64,000 bases of DNA from Desulfobacteraceae bacterium (GTDB lineage: Bacteria; Desulfobacterota; Desulfobacteria; Desulfobacterales; Desulfosalsimonadaceae). The DNA is taken from NCBI GenBank assembly GCA_011390465.1, contig JAABSH010000006.1:53946-117945 (forward strand). The letters are read 5' to 3'. Shown here one piece after another: positions 10,232-18,425 of this stretch. The translations under genes were made by a program, and so were the position numbers. Numbering within the stretch: the stretch's first letter is position 1; every line of letters begins with the position of its first letter. The notes beneath the pieces are model-generated. The model saw only the letters and a list, made by a program, of their open reading frames with translations. It was not told where the DNA came from and did no database searches.

Positions 10232-10336
10232 CGCAGGTTCATCAAATCATGGCATTTTATAAAAAACTCTGGTATGGAAATTTCAAAACCGGATTTCATT
10301 ATTTAATTATCAATTTTATTCTTAGGGAGAAAAGAT

Positions 10337-11632
10337 ATGCCAGCACCTGTTTCCATTCAAAAATATGAATCCAGTCCGGACTCTCTGCAAAAGGCCGTTG
10401 AACTGTGCCATGGATTTAAAAACCTGAAACCGTCGGACCGGGTGGTCATCAAGCCCAACCTGGTGGCATGGGACGATCAGTTTCCCATTGCGCCCTTCGG
10501 GGTCTACACCACCACCCGGCTGGTGGAGGATCTCATCATCTGCCTGAAAGACTTTGGGTGCAGCGACATCACCATTGGCGAAGGGTCCGTGGTCATCAAA
10601 AAAGGCATTGGCACTGCCGAGGCCTTTGCCGGACTGGGATACACCGCCCTTGAAAAAAAATACGGGGTCAGACTGGTGGATTTCAACAAAAGCAACAGCA
10701 AAATTTTTACCTATCAGGGAGACCGGGAGCTGCTGATTGCCGAAGAAGCCGTGGCATGCGATTTTTTCATTGATTTTCCCGTGCTCAAAACCCATGGCCA
10801 GACAAAAGTATCGTTGGGCATGAAAAATCTCAAAGGATGCCTGAAACAAAAATCCAAACGCCAGTGCCACAACCCGGAATCCGGGCTGGAATTTTCCTTT
10901 TCCCATGTGGCGGAATTTGTTAAACCGGCCCTCACCATCATTGACGGCATTTACGCCCTTGAAAAAGGGGCCCTGCATTTTGGAAAGGCGTACCGGAAAG
11001 ATCTGATCATTGCCTCTACAGACATTCTGGCCGCGGATCTGGCCGGCGCGAAACTCATGGGATATGATGGGTCAGACATTGCCCATTTTCAGTATTATGC
11101 CGAACGCACCGGTAAATCTTTCGACTTGGGCGATTATGAAATCAAGGGAGAAAAAATCGACGACCATATCCAGCCCCTGAAATGGGACTGGACCTGGACC
11201 GAAGACAACACCGGCCCGGGCATTTTTGCCAAACTGGGGGTGACCGGCGTGGCCCTGCCCAAATATGACGACACCCTATGCTCGGGCTGCTCGCCCATTG
11301 CCAATATGAGCAATATCCTGGCCCTGTCCGCCTTCAAAGGCAAGCCCCTGCCCAAAGTGGAAATCTTAAACGGCAAAAAAATGCAGGCCCGGCCCGGCTA
11401 TGACAAGACCGTTCTTCTGGGAAACTGTATTATCCGGGCCAACAAAGACAACCCGAACATCAACCAGGCCGTCAAGGTCAAAGGCTGTCCCCCGGCGGAA
11501 AACGATGTGGTGGAGGCCATGAAAGCCGCGGGCCTGGACGTTAATATTCTGGCCTATCATGGCTATATGAAGCAGCAGGCGGAAAAATACCAGGACAAGG
11601 AAGGGTATGACCCCGCGCTTTTTACCGCCTGA
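10337..11632 (+). CDS. DUF362 domain protein
   Basis: 431 residues. Seen: the DUF362 core ('VVIKPNLVAWDD', 'DITIGEGSVVIKKGIG', 'FPVLKTHGQTKVSLGMKNLKGC') followed by a C-terminal part with cysteines ('CSGCSPIANMSN', 'GNCII', 'VKGCPPAENDVVEAM') that could bind a metal or cluster. The function of DUF362 is not established; the family is common in anaerobes and often sits with ferredoxin domains. The start has a strong ribosome site, AGGGAGA, about seven bases before the ATG. The next gene on the same strand is a YcaO-TPR protein, separated by about 190 bases that contain a palindromic repeat, so they may or may not be co-transcribed. Confidence 0.85.
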   Translation: MPAPVSIQKYESSPDSLQKAVELCHGFKNLKPSDRVVIKPNLVAWDDQFPIAPFGVYTTTRLVEDLIICLKDFGCSDITIGEGSVVIKKGIGTAEAFAGLGYTALEKKYGVRLVDFNKSNSKIFTYQGDRELLIAEEAVACDFFIDFPVLKTHGQTKVSLGMKNLKGCLKQKSKRQCHNPESGLEFSFSHVAEFVKPALTIIDGIYALEKGALHFGKAYRKDLIIASTDILAADLAGAKLMGYDGSDIAHFQYYAERTGKSFDLGDYEIKGEKIDDHIQPLKWDWTWTEDNTGPGIFAKLGVTGVALPKYDDTLCSGCSPIANMSNILALSAFKGKPLPKVEILNGKKMQARPGYDKTVLLGNCIIRANKDNPNINQAVKVKGCPPAENDVVEAMKAAGLDVNILAYHGYMKQQAEKYQDKEGYDPALFTA

Positions 11633-11681
11633 TGATCCGGTTTTTTTCAGATTATCCCCTTTTTTCAGGTTGAATCTTGAA

Positions 11682-11750
11682 AATCGAAATCGGGATCGCT
11701 ATCGGGATCGAAATCGATCCCGATCCCGATAGCGATAGCGATCCCGACAA
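11682..11750. repeat. GATCGGGATCG-type palindromic repeat, copy A
   Basis: An array of 6-mers of the form CGATCC/CGATAG/CGAAAT that reads nearly the same on both strands, so the transcript could fold into a long hairpin. Related arrays occur at 41490-41561, 60656-60709 and 62068-62134, always between genes. It has no coding capacity beyond a low-complexity Ile/Gly/Glu repeat. Confidence 0.85.
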
Positions 11751-11826
11751 ACCAAGACAATACCAGCGCAGAAAATCATCAGAGGGGGTTTTTTAGCCCT
11801 TACCAACTCAAAAATTAAAAAACATC

Positions 11827-13569
11827 ATGAAATACCCGATAACTTTAAAAGACGCAGTCAAAACCTTTACCGGAGATCAGGACAAAGTGGTCTCGCCGGA
11901 GCAGACCCTTGCTACGGTGCGGGAAAAATTCAGGCTTCTGGATATTGATATTCTGAAAGATACCGTGCGCATCGACAACGGCCGGCTGGACATTCCCGTC
12001 TATTTCAGCGTGTGCGGCCGCGACGCGGCCCGGCTCACCGGCACAGCCAAACAAATGGGCAAAGGCGCCACTCCGGTGCAGGCAGAAACCAGCGCGGTCA
12101 TGGAGCTGGTGGAACGGTTCAGTTTTTATCATTTTTCAGAAACCCCGGACAACTTTATTGTTGATACCTTAAACAATCTCAAAGATCGGGCCATGCCCTT
12201 TGACATGATTGCCCGATCCGTGCACGACACGTCAGCGGATCTCGCCATTGCCCGGGATATTTTTGCCAGCCTTCCCCTGCGCTGGACCCCGGGTTTTAAC
12301 CTGACCACCCGCCGGGAAATGCTGGTGCCTTTTGACTGGTTTTTCGCCATCAATGAATTTAACGGCACGTCCGCAGGCAATTGTGTTGAAGAAGCCCTGT
12401 GCCAGGGAATCTGCGAAATTGTGGAACGTCATGTATCGGCGATTGTGTGCCGGGAGAAAAAAATGGTGCCCGGTATTCTTCTGGATTCCGCAAAAGATCC
12501 AGTCGTCCGGGAGATGATTAAAAAATACGGCAAAAACAAAATTCAGCTCTATGCATCGGATTTCAGCCTGGACATGGGCATTCCCACGGTAGGGGTCATG
12601 GCCTGGGACCCGTCCACCTTTCCGGAAAAAAGCGAAATTGTCTGGACCGCCGGCACCTGCCCAGACCCGGAAAAAGCCTTCAGCCGGGCCCTTTCAGAAA
12701 CCGCCCAGCTGGGCGGGGATTTTAACACGGGCTCCTGTTTTGTGGCTTCCGGGCTGCCCAAGTACCGAACCCTTGAAGCGGCCGGATACATCACCCACCC
12801 GGACCAACAGGTCAGCATCCTTGACCTGCCGGATATTTCAGATGCCAATATCCGGGTTGAAGTGGAAAACACTCTGGCCCGGCTCTCCGAACGCGGATTT
12901 GAGGTGATTACCGTTGCCACCACCCATCCCCGGCTGGGAATCCCGGCGTTTTACACCATGATCCCGGGTGCCCATTTCCGGGAGCGGGCCGCGGCCACCA
13001 GCGTGGGCATGTTCTCCTGCAAACTGATCGTTGAAAACAATCCCCCGGCCGTCGCGGTCCGGAAACTCGCAGACATTGCAAAACGCCTGCCCCGCAGCTA
13101 TTACGTCCCGTTTTACCAAGGCCTGGCCCACCTGAACCTTGAAGACCCGGAAGCCGCCTACCGTTATTTCGTCCGGGCCCTGGAACTCAATCCCCATCCT
13201 CAGGATCTGGCCAGTGTTTATTCCTACATGGGGGTGTGCCTGAAAGATATGGGGGATTATGAATCTGCTTTGAATGTACTGGAAAAAGGCGCGGCCGCGG
13301 ACGACGAACGCACGGATATCTATAATCTCATGGGATTCTGCCGGTTTATGAGAAAAGAGCACGAACAGGCCATCCGCTGCTTTGAAAGAGTCATCGCGCT
13401 CAACCCTTCGTCTGCCATTGATTACGCCAATATCGCGTCCAACTACCGGGACATGGGGGATACGGAAAACGCCATTGCCTACTACCAGATTGCCTTAAGC
13501 ATTGACCCGTCCATTGCGTTTGCGAGGACAAACCTGGAGAAACTGGCGGGAAAAAATGATGAGGGATGA
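11827..13569 (+). CDS. YcaO-domain protein with C-terminal TPR repeats
   Basis: 580 residues. YcaO enzymes use ATP to activate amide backbones, making azolines, thioamides or amidines. Seen: YcaO ATP-binding elements 'KGATPVQAETSAVMELVERF' near residues 80-99 and 'GNCVEEALCQGICEIVERH' near 186, then 'SETAQLGGDFNTGSCF' and a Pro-rich junction near 400, followed by about four tetratricopeptide repeats (about 415-570). Such TPR fusions are known in anaerobic bacteria and differ from peptide-cyclising YcaO proteins. No TfuA partner, precursor peptide or other RiPP enzyme lies next to it, so the substrate may be a housekeeping protein. The C-terminus and following DNA are made of short 'GATGAGG' repeats, and a truncated toxin frame overlaps the stop codon. 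Confidence 0.87.
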   Translation: MKYPITLKDAVKTFTGDQDKVVSPEQTLATVREKFRLLDIDILKDTVRIDNGRLDIPVYFSVCGRDAARLTGTAKQMGKGATPVQAETSAVMELVERFSFYHFSETPDNFIVDTLNNLKDRAMPFDMIARSVHDTSADLAIARDIFASLPLRWTPGFNLTTRREMLVPFDWFFAINEFNGTSAGNCVEEALCQGICEIVERHVSAIVCREKKMVPGILLDSAKDPVVREMIKKYGKNKIQLYASDFSLDMGIPTVGVMAWDPSTFPEKSEIVWTAGTCPDPEKAFSRALSETAQLGGDFNTGSCFVASGLPKYRTLEAAGYITHPDQQVSILDLPDISDANIRVEVENTLARLSERGFEVITVATTHPRLGIPAFYTMIPGAHFRERAAATSVGMFSCKLIVENNPPAVAVRKLADIAKRLPRSYYVPFYQGLAHLNLEDPEAAYRYFVRALELNPHPQDLASVYSYMGVCLKDMGDYESALNVLEKGAAADDERTDIYNLMGFCRFMRKEHEQAIRCFERVIALNPSSAIDYANIASNYRDMGDTENAIAYYQIALSIDPSIAFARTNLEKLAGKNDEG

Positions 13570-13712
13570 GGGATGAATCATTGAAAGGAAGTTGGAAAGG
13601 GTTCCGGTCTTCAAGGTTAAGTCTTCAATATCGGGTTATTTACAGAATAGAAAGAAACCGTCTGTATGTTCAGGTGATCGATATTACCCCTCATGATTAC
13701 AGGAAAAAATAA
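13566..13712 (+). pseudogene. C-terminal half of a RelE/StbE-type toxin (truncated)
   Basis: A 48-codon frame from ATG 13566, overlapping the YcaO stop, to TAA 13710-13712. Its translation contains 'LKGSWKGFRSSRL', 'LQYRVIYRIERN' and 'VIDITPHDYRKK', which match the second half of RelE-type mRNA interferases that pair with XRE antitoxins. The usual N-terminal 40 or so residues are missing and are replaced by the end of the YcaO gene and its GATGAGG repeat. The stop lies one base before the antitoxin ATG, the spacing expected for an intact toxin-antitoxin operon. It is probably inactive. Confidence 0.7.
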
Positions 13713-13713
13713 A

Positions 13714-13974
13714 ATGACTGACTTTACAAAAGCAAAAAAAACCGTTGATGTCTCTGTCGAAGAATCCGTAAGAATAATCAGAGAGTTACAGGAACTTTCC
13801 CAGGATGACCTGTCACGGTTAACCGGGATACCGCAATCAACCATTTCCGCCATTGAGAATGACCGGATTCAGCTGGGTGTTGAAAGGGCGAAAGTTCTTG
13901 CAACCGCCCTGAAATGCCATCCAGCGGTCCTCGTTTTTCCGGGTTGGCAAATGGATAAGCAGTCCGCGGCCTGA
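13714..13974 (+). CDS. XRE-family antitoxin/regulator
   Basis: 86 residues with one Cro/C1-type helix-turn-helix ('LSQDDLSRLTGIPQSTISAIENDR'-like; recognition helix around IPQSTISAIEN). The ATG at 13714 is preferred to the in-frame ATG at 13693 because ACAGGA lies nine bases before it and because the upstream toxin fragment stops one base earlier. It is the antitoxin of the truncated RelE-type toxin immediately upstream and would normally bind the toxin and repress its own promoter. With the toxin truncated, it is now either an orphan regulator or a relic; its own frame is intact. Confidence 0.8.
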   Translation: MTDFTKAKKTVDVSVEESVRIIRELQELSQDDLSRLTGIPQSTISAIENDRIQLGVERAKVLATALKCHPAVLVFPGWQMDKQSAA

Positions 13975-14374
13975 TTGAACTTTTTAGTTACTTTTCTTTG
14001 GCGGGCAAAGAAACGTAACAAAAGAAACCCGCCCTGCAACACAGTTCTCCTCGCTCAAACGGTTTCCATGGCGGGATCAAAAACTCGCTTCGCTCAAACA
14101 ATTTGCTCCCTTCTCCCATGAAAACCGGTTGCAGGTTGCAGGTTCCAGGTTGCTGAGCGGGCCATGCCCACGACAGGTCGGCCAGAAATTCATTGAACGG
14201 CTGAAAATTTTTTAAATCAGAGGGGGCGGGCGCCACATGCGCCCCTGGAATAATCCAGAGGCAAAGAAAATGCGTTTTCGCTATTTCCGATTGCGCGAAA
14301 ACGCATTAACGCAGCAACTGGACTAAAACCAACAGCCCCAGTTTAATTAACCTGTCAAATTGTTGTTAAGTGCT
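13975..14374. other. Gene-free 400-bp stretch with decayed repeats and a hairpin
   Basis: No gene is supported here. It holds reiterated 'CTCGCTCAAAC' and 'CGGTTTCCATGGCGGGATC' type sequence (14041-14118) and 'GGTTGCAGGTT' units (14127-14155). A 13-bp perfect inverted repeat, AATGCGTTTTCGC (14269-14281) and its complement (14295-14307) with a 13-base loop, could form a hairpin; it has no T-run, so it is not an obvious terminator. A minus-strand frame across this stretch is only a translation of the repeats. Confidence 0.6.
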
Positions 14375-14605
14375 TCAGATTTTCTCGACATTGGCATCAG
14401 AAGAACCCGCCTGCTTTTCACCATAAGCTTTTGCAGCATAAAAAATCTCATCAACTGTTTTATCGGCCCAAAGATTCTGTTGCCATTGCGTGTAATCAAA
14501 ATTTTCTCTTAAAATCAGACTGATAAATTTTTCTGTTTCAACGATATCCAGTTTCTCACGAATGGCTTTCATGCCTTCGTACATGATGATTGTATCTGTT
14601 CTCAT
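14375..14605 (-). CDS. Small conserved-looking protein next to a decayed PIN toxin
   Basis: 76 residues, charged, mainly helical, without a membrane segment ('MYEGMKAIREKLDIVETEKF', 'TVDEIFYAAKAYGE'). I do not recognise a named family, though small ORFs of this style are found beside PIN-domain toxin genes. Its ATG overlaps the TGA that ends the PIN remnant (ATGA), which shows that the two were one operon. A GGAGG-like ribosome site lies upstream inside the PIN reading frame. It may be an antitoxin-like or accessory protein of the lost toxin. Confidence 0.6.
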   Translation of the reverse strand: MRTDTIIMYEGMKAIREKLDIVETEKFISLILRENFDYTQWQQNLWADKTVDEIFYAAKAYGEKQAGSSDANVEKI

Positions 14606-14829
14606 TTTTCCTCCAACAAAGCAATAAACGCCAATGGACTCAACACGTTGATTTCTTTTATAGGCTTTGCTTTTTTTATAAGAACCTTGTCAGTTGTAAG
14701 AAAATATTCACATTTTGCCTCAATCGCACATGATCACCCGACAAAGAGATCACCACCACATTCCATGGTTTTCATAAACAACATTCCTATAATATACGCA
14801 TTACACCCAATAATCAAATATTTCTCTTT
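14602..14829 (-). pseudogene. PIN-domain (VapC-like) toxin remnant
   Basis: A single frame on the minus strand reads 'EKYLIIGCNAYIIGM', an in-frame TGA at 14734-14736, then 'CAIEAKCEYFLTTDKVLIKK' and 'INVLSPLAFIALLEEK' to a stop at 14602. The second half matches the C-terminal part of PIN toxins (the 'YFLTTD' strand with its Asp). The central region of about 60-70 residues is missing and the start is not recognisable, so the gene is both deleted and interrupted. Confidence 0.55.
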
Positions 14830-14879
14830 GCGATGCAGTGGAAGGCAGCAAAGGAAGGCGGAAAAACAAAATCCATTGC

Positions 14880-15020
14880 GGATTTGAAAATTGAATGACG
14901 AATGACGAATGCGGGAGCGGGAAAACGGTTGCAGGTTCCAGGTTACAAGTTGCAGGTTTACGGCCGGCACGGTGGCGGTCTCTGCGACATCCGCGTTAAT
15001 CCGCGACATCCGCGTCAAAA
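14880..15020. repeat. Short intergenic repeats (ATGACGA, GCAGGTTCCAGGTT, CGACATCCGCGTTAATC)
   Basis: Contains 'ATGACGAATGACGAATG', then 'GGTTGCAGGTTCCAGGTT', then 'CGACATCCGCGTTAATCCGC'. The last unit recurs at about 18008-18042, on the other side of the restriction gene, so the restriction gene is bracketed by related repeat DNA. No gene is seen. Confidence 0.6.
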
Positions 15021-15042
15021 AACCATTATTCTGTCTTCCGTC

Positions 15043-17919
15043 CTATGTCTCCTGTTCCACGATCTTGATTTCTTCGTCCGTCAGGCCGTATAGTTGATAC
15101 ACCAGATTATCGATTTGGCGGTCCAGGGCGTCGATCTGACGTTTTATCATGATTTGAGATTGAGGGGCTTTGGATTCCCTGAAATTGTTGTTCAAGTCAA
15201 TCAATTGAACGACACGATCAATCATCTTTTTCTGATCAGCCTCATCACTCTCGGGAATGATGAGTTGTTCAACATGTTTTTTCTTTACTTCTGCTAAAGC
15301 CTCACCTTTTTCCGGATTGATGTATGAATAAACAAAATCCGTCAATTTTGAATTCATTACACCCATGATAAAATAAAGGTCATATTTTTCATTTTGCGGC
15401 AGAATAATATGAAGATTATTTCTCATGATAAAACCAGCCTCAACCATCGTGGCAATTATTGAGTCCCCTGTCTGACGAACGACAATTTTTAAGGGTGCTT
15501 CAAAAATTTTCGGGTCCCTGGGCGCGGCCAGCCATTCACCATATTGAATCCAGTAATCATGGTTCCATAAATTTGTATATCTCTGGATCAAGCTCCCTCG
15601 CAATAAAGGACGCCATGAATCCCCTGAAACCTGACCTTTCTGAACAAAAGGTTTTTCTTTCATTGTTTTTGCGTCTTGCGGCGGGTTGCCTTTGCCTTTT
15701 TCAAATGGTTTAACCCCATTAAAAATTTTACAAACTGAACCCAGATGGGTTGATCTATCAGATAATTTTTTAAATAACGCCTGACGTGTCGGAGAAAAAA
15801 TAACGTTTATCGCATCGCCGTTGGTCGGAATATCCGCCTGTTTCAATTTGTGCAGTTCTGAAAAGGCTCCCTCTTTTCTTATTTCGACGGCAATTTCATT
15901 GTAAGATGTTCCGTCTTCGCTTTTTTGAAAAATCAGAACATGCGTATCAACAACGGCTTTAAAGACCTTTTCGGGCAGTAATAAAATTTTTCGCCAACAA
16001 AAGCTTGTTGAAAGATATTTCCGTATATTTGTAAATGACAAAGATTGCAGCCAGGTATTTGAAACAATCACACCCAGCATTCCTTTTGGAGATATCAAGA
16101 ATTCGTATCGTTCCAGAAATAAAAGGTATAAGTCCTGCTGATAATTCTGGTACCTGTATTTTCGGGAAAAATACGCTTGCTCACCCTTTGCGGAAACATT
16201 CACATAAGGCGGATTGCCGATCACCGCGTCAAACCCGCCGTCCGCCATGATCTCAGCAAATTCCGATTTCCAGTCAAACGCGTTGATGCGGAAAAAATTC
16301 TCTTCCTCGTTCATCATTCCGCTTTCATCATTCATCATTTCATAATAATCCGGGCCGATCAGGGAATTGCCGCACTTGATATTGTTCTCCAGGTCCGGAA
16401 GCACCCGTTCCTGCCAGAGCACCAATTGTTTCTGGATGCTCTGCCCGTTTTCCCCTTCCAGCACTTTCAGCAAAAGGGACAGCTTGGTGACCTCCACGGC
16501 CTGGGGATCGATATCCACCCCGAAAATATTGTTGATGAGAATCCGCTTGCGCTCGTCCGTGGTAAGCCGCCATTCCCCCTTATCGGACCGATACAACCGG
16601 GGATTTTTGCCTTTGGCCCATTTTTCCGGATCATCTGCCACGTACTGGGCCAGGTGCCAGTCCAGCAAAAACTGGTACGCACCGATCAAAAAGGAACCGG
16701 ACCCGCAGGCCGGGTCCAGAATCTTCAATTTGCTCACCCCGCCTCTGGGACCAGGTTTTTTGCCGTGTACCAGCTTGCCCACGGTATTTTTCACGATGTA
16801 ATCCACAATATAGGTAGGGGTGTAATGCACGCCCCCGGCTTTACGGACCTCGGGCTTTTCTTCTACTTTTGCCTGATGGGACGGAGTCAGACAGATGACT
16901 TTGCCCAAAAAATTTTCATACACCTGGCCCAGGATATCCGCCGGCAGCACGGAAAATTCATAGGGGCTGTCCGGATAATAGAGGTTTTTAAAAATATCTT
17001 TGAGCACCCGGTCGTCAATGGCCAGATCCGGACTCAGGCAATCCGCGTTCGGCCGGCCCTTTTCCGGCTTAAAATAAAACAGGCCGGAATTGTATCTGGC
17101 ATCCGCCGTTTTAAAGAGTTCAAACAGGCGAGGGTAGACATTGGCCCCGTTTTTCAGGGCCTGAAGCCTTCCGTAATTTTCAATGCCCCGGTCCTCACAG
17201 ATTCTTAAAAAAATAATCCGGTCAATGGTCTGCTGGACCGCGAAATTGAGCTCCCTTTGGGAGAGGCCGGAATTGCGCAAGGCAATGTTGCGGGCCAGCA
17301 GCTCCCGCCACCGCTCGATTTCCTGCAAAAACGCGGTATCTACTTCCGTGGTGCCTTTTTTGACCTTGCTGGATGCCACATACCGGTCAAACGACCCTTT
17401 GTATACGGCCTGTTTTGAAAAAATGCCGCTGATTTCCGGCCATTTATCGATATAATCGGTGTACCGGTAATAAGCGATGCGGGAATGGGACACCTTGTCG
17501 GTTTTGGCAGGCTTGATCCGGCAGTCGTAGACCGCGAATTCCTCAAAATCCGTGAGCACGGACAGGGGCAGCTTGGCGCTCCAGGCATACCGGCGAAGCT
17601 GAAACGCGGGATGAATGTCGTCTTTGATGTTTACAGAGGGTTTTTTGGCTTCCAGAAAAAACTTGCGGGTGCCGCCGACGCGAAAACAATAATCCGGTGC
17701 TTTGGTCACGCCCCCGACCTTGATGGCATCTTCGTGGATAACGTCTTTGTAATTTTCCGCGTACCCCTGCCGGTTGTTCACGTCCCAGCCGAGTGCTTCA
17801 AAAAACGGATTGATGAATTCCAGGCGCACCTGGGTTTCGTTGTACATCCCTTTTTTATAGGATGCCAAATTATTATCAAAGGTTTCGATTAATTCTTTGA
17901 TTCTGTCGGGTATGCTCAT
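15043..17919 (-). CDS. Type IIG (Eco57I-like) restriction-modification enzyme
   Basis: 958 residues combining nuclease, adenine methyltransferase and target recognition in one chain. Seen: an N-terminal nuclease with a PD-ExK pattern (Asp76 in 'KAPDYCF', Glu90 and Lys92 in 'FLEAKKP'); methyltransferase motif I 'LDPACGSGSF' at about 400; motif IV 'NPPY' at about 568, an N6-adenine signature; and a C-terminal recognition region ('LYQLYGLTDEEI' at the end). ATG 17919 is chosen over the upstream GTG/ATG because AAGG lies about ten bases before it and because the family begins near here. Residues about 527-538 are a translated simple repeat. It defends against foreign DNA. A fragment of a second such gene lies at 19115-19320. 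Confidence 0.88.
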   Translation of the reverse strand: MSIPDRIKELIETFDNNLASYKKGMYNETQVRLEFINPFFEALGWDVNNRQGYAENYKDVIHEDAIKVGGVTKAPDYCFRVGGTRKFFLEAKKPSVNIKDDIHPAFQLRRYAWSAKLPLSVLTDFEEFAVYDCRIKPAKTDKVSHSRIAYYRYTDYIDKWPEISGIFSKQAVYKGSFDRYVASSKVKKGTTEVDTAFLQEIERWRELLARNIALRNSGLSQRELNFAVQQTIDRIIFLRICEDRGIENYGRLQALKNGANVYPRLFELFKTADARYNSGLFYFKPEKGRPNADCLSPDLAIDDRVLKDIFKNLYYPDSPYEFSVLPADILGQVYENFLGKVICLTPSHQAKVEEKPEVRKAGGVHYTPTYIVDYIVKNTVGKLVHGKKPGPRGGVSKLKILDPACGSGSFLIGAYQFLLDWHLAQYVADDPEKWAKGKNPRLYRSDKGEWRLTTDERKRILINNIFGVDIDPQAVEVTKLSLLLKVLEGENGQSIQKQLVLWQERVLPDLENNIKCGNSLIGPDYYEMMNDESGMMNEEENFFRINAFDWKSEFAEIMADGGFDAVIGNPPYVNVSAKGEQAYFSRKYRYQNYQQDLYLLFLERYEFLISPKGMLGVIVSNTWLQSLSFTNIRKYLSTSFCWRKILLLPEKVFKAVVDTHVLIFQKSEDGTSYNEIAVEIRKEGAFSELHKLKQADIPTNGDAINVIFSPTRQALFKKLSDRSTHLGSVCKIFNGVKPFEKGKGNPPQDAKTMKEKPFVQKGQVSGDSWRPLLRGSLIQRYTNLWNHDYWIQYGEWLAAPRDPKIFEAPLKIVVRQTGDSIIATMVEAGFIMRNNLHIILPQNEKYDLYFIMGVMNSKLTDFVYSYINPEKGEALAEVKKKHVEQLIIPESDEADQKKMIDRVVQLIDLNNNFRESKAPQSQIMIKRQIDALDRQIDNLVYQLYGLTDEEIKIVEQET

Positions 17920-18101
17920 ATTCAAGCCTTGCGTTGCAGGGGCAGATCTGCTAGTCCGCCCGATTTGGAAACGTCTGTTTGCCGGCACAAACGGACACTC
18001 CCGTCCGTCCCGACAACATCCGCGTTAATCCGCGACATCCGTGTCTAAAATTCGCGGGCGTGGCCGGCCGTGGTCGTATTGAACATGCCGGTTCGCGTAT
18101 A

Positions 18102-18425
18102 TCAGTAATGATACCGGGCCTGGACAAAATCGATTCTGTCATGACCCACCACATACACAAGACGGTGTTCCTGTGTGATTCGACGGGACCAAACACCCGA
18201 TCCAAGAAATTTTAGCGGTTCAGGCTTGCCAATGCCCTGAAACGGATCACGCATTACCGATTCTATCAATTGAAAAATGCGAAGTGCGGTTTTTCGATCC
18301 GTTTCAACCCAATGTTTTAAGTCCTCTCTGAATTCCGGTTGAAATACTGATTCTCTTTTTATTTTGGTACTGGATCGTTTTTGGGGGGTTTTACGCAACA
18401 CCGACCTCACTACGAAGGTCATCAA
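18102..18425 (-). CDS. yoeB: YoeB/Txe-family toxin
   Basis: Ribosome-dependent mRNA endonuclease. Seen: 'VETDRKTALRIFQLIESVMR', 'DPFQGIGKPEPLK', 'GVWSRRITQEHRLVYVVG' and the C-terminal 'ARYHY', which together are the YoeB signature, including the Glu, Arg, His and Tyr of the active site. The predicted 107 residues exceed the usual 84-90. The first 20 or so overlap the antitoxin gene, so the real start is probably a GTG or TTG at about 18390-18410; no ATG is available there. The pair is complete and looks functional. Confidence 0.88.
   Translation of the reverse strand: MMTFVVRSVLRKTPQKRSSTKIKRESVFQPEFREDLKHWVETDRKTALRIFQLIESVMRDPFQGIGKPEPLKFLGSGVWSRRITQEHRLVYVVGHDRIDFVQARYHY

Noticed and set aside
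13988..14236. 82-codon minus-strand frame containing 'KLFERSEFLIPP'
   Set aside because: It is a translation of decayed intergenic repeat units, a pattern found in many unrelated places; no start signal.
16177..17208. 343-codon plus-strand frame opposite the type IIG gene
   Set aside because: Antisense shadow of a gene with intact catalytic motifs.
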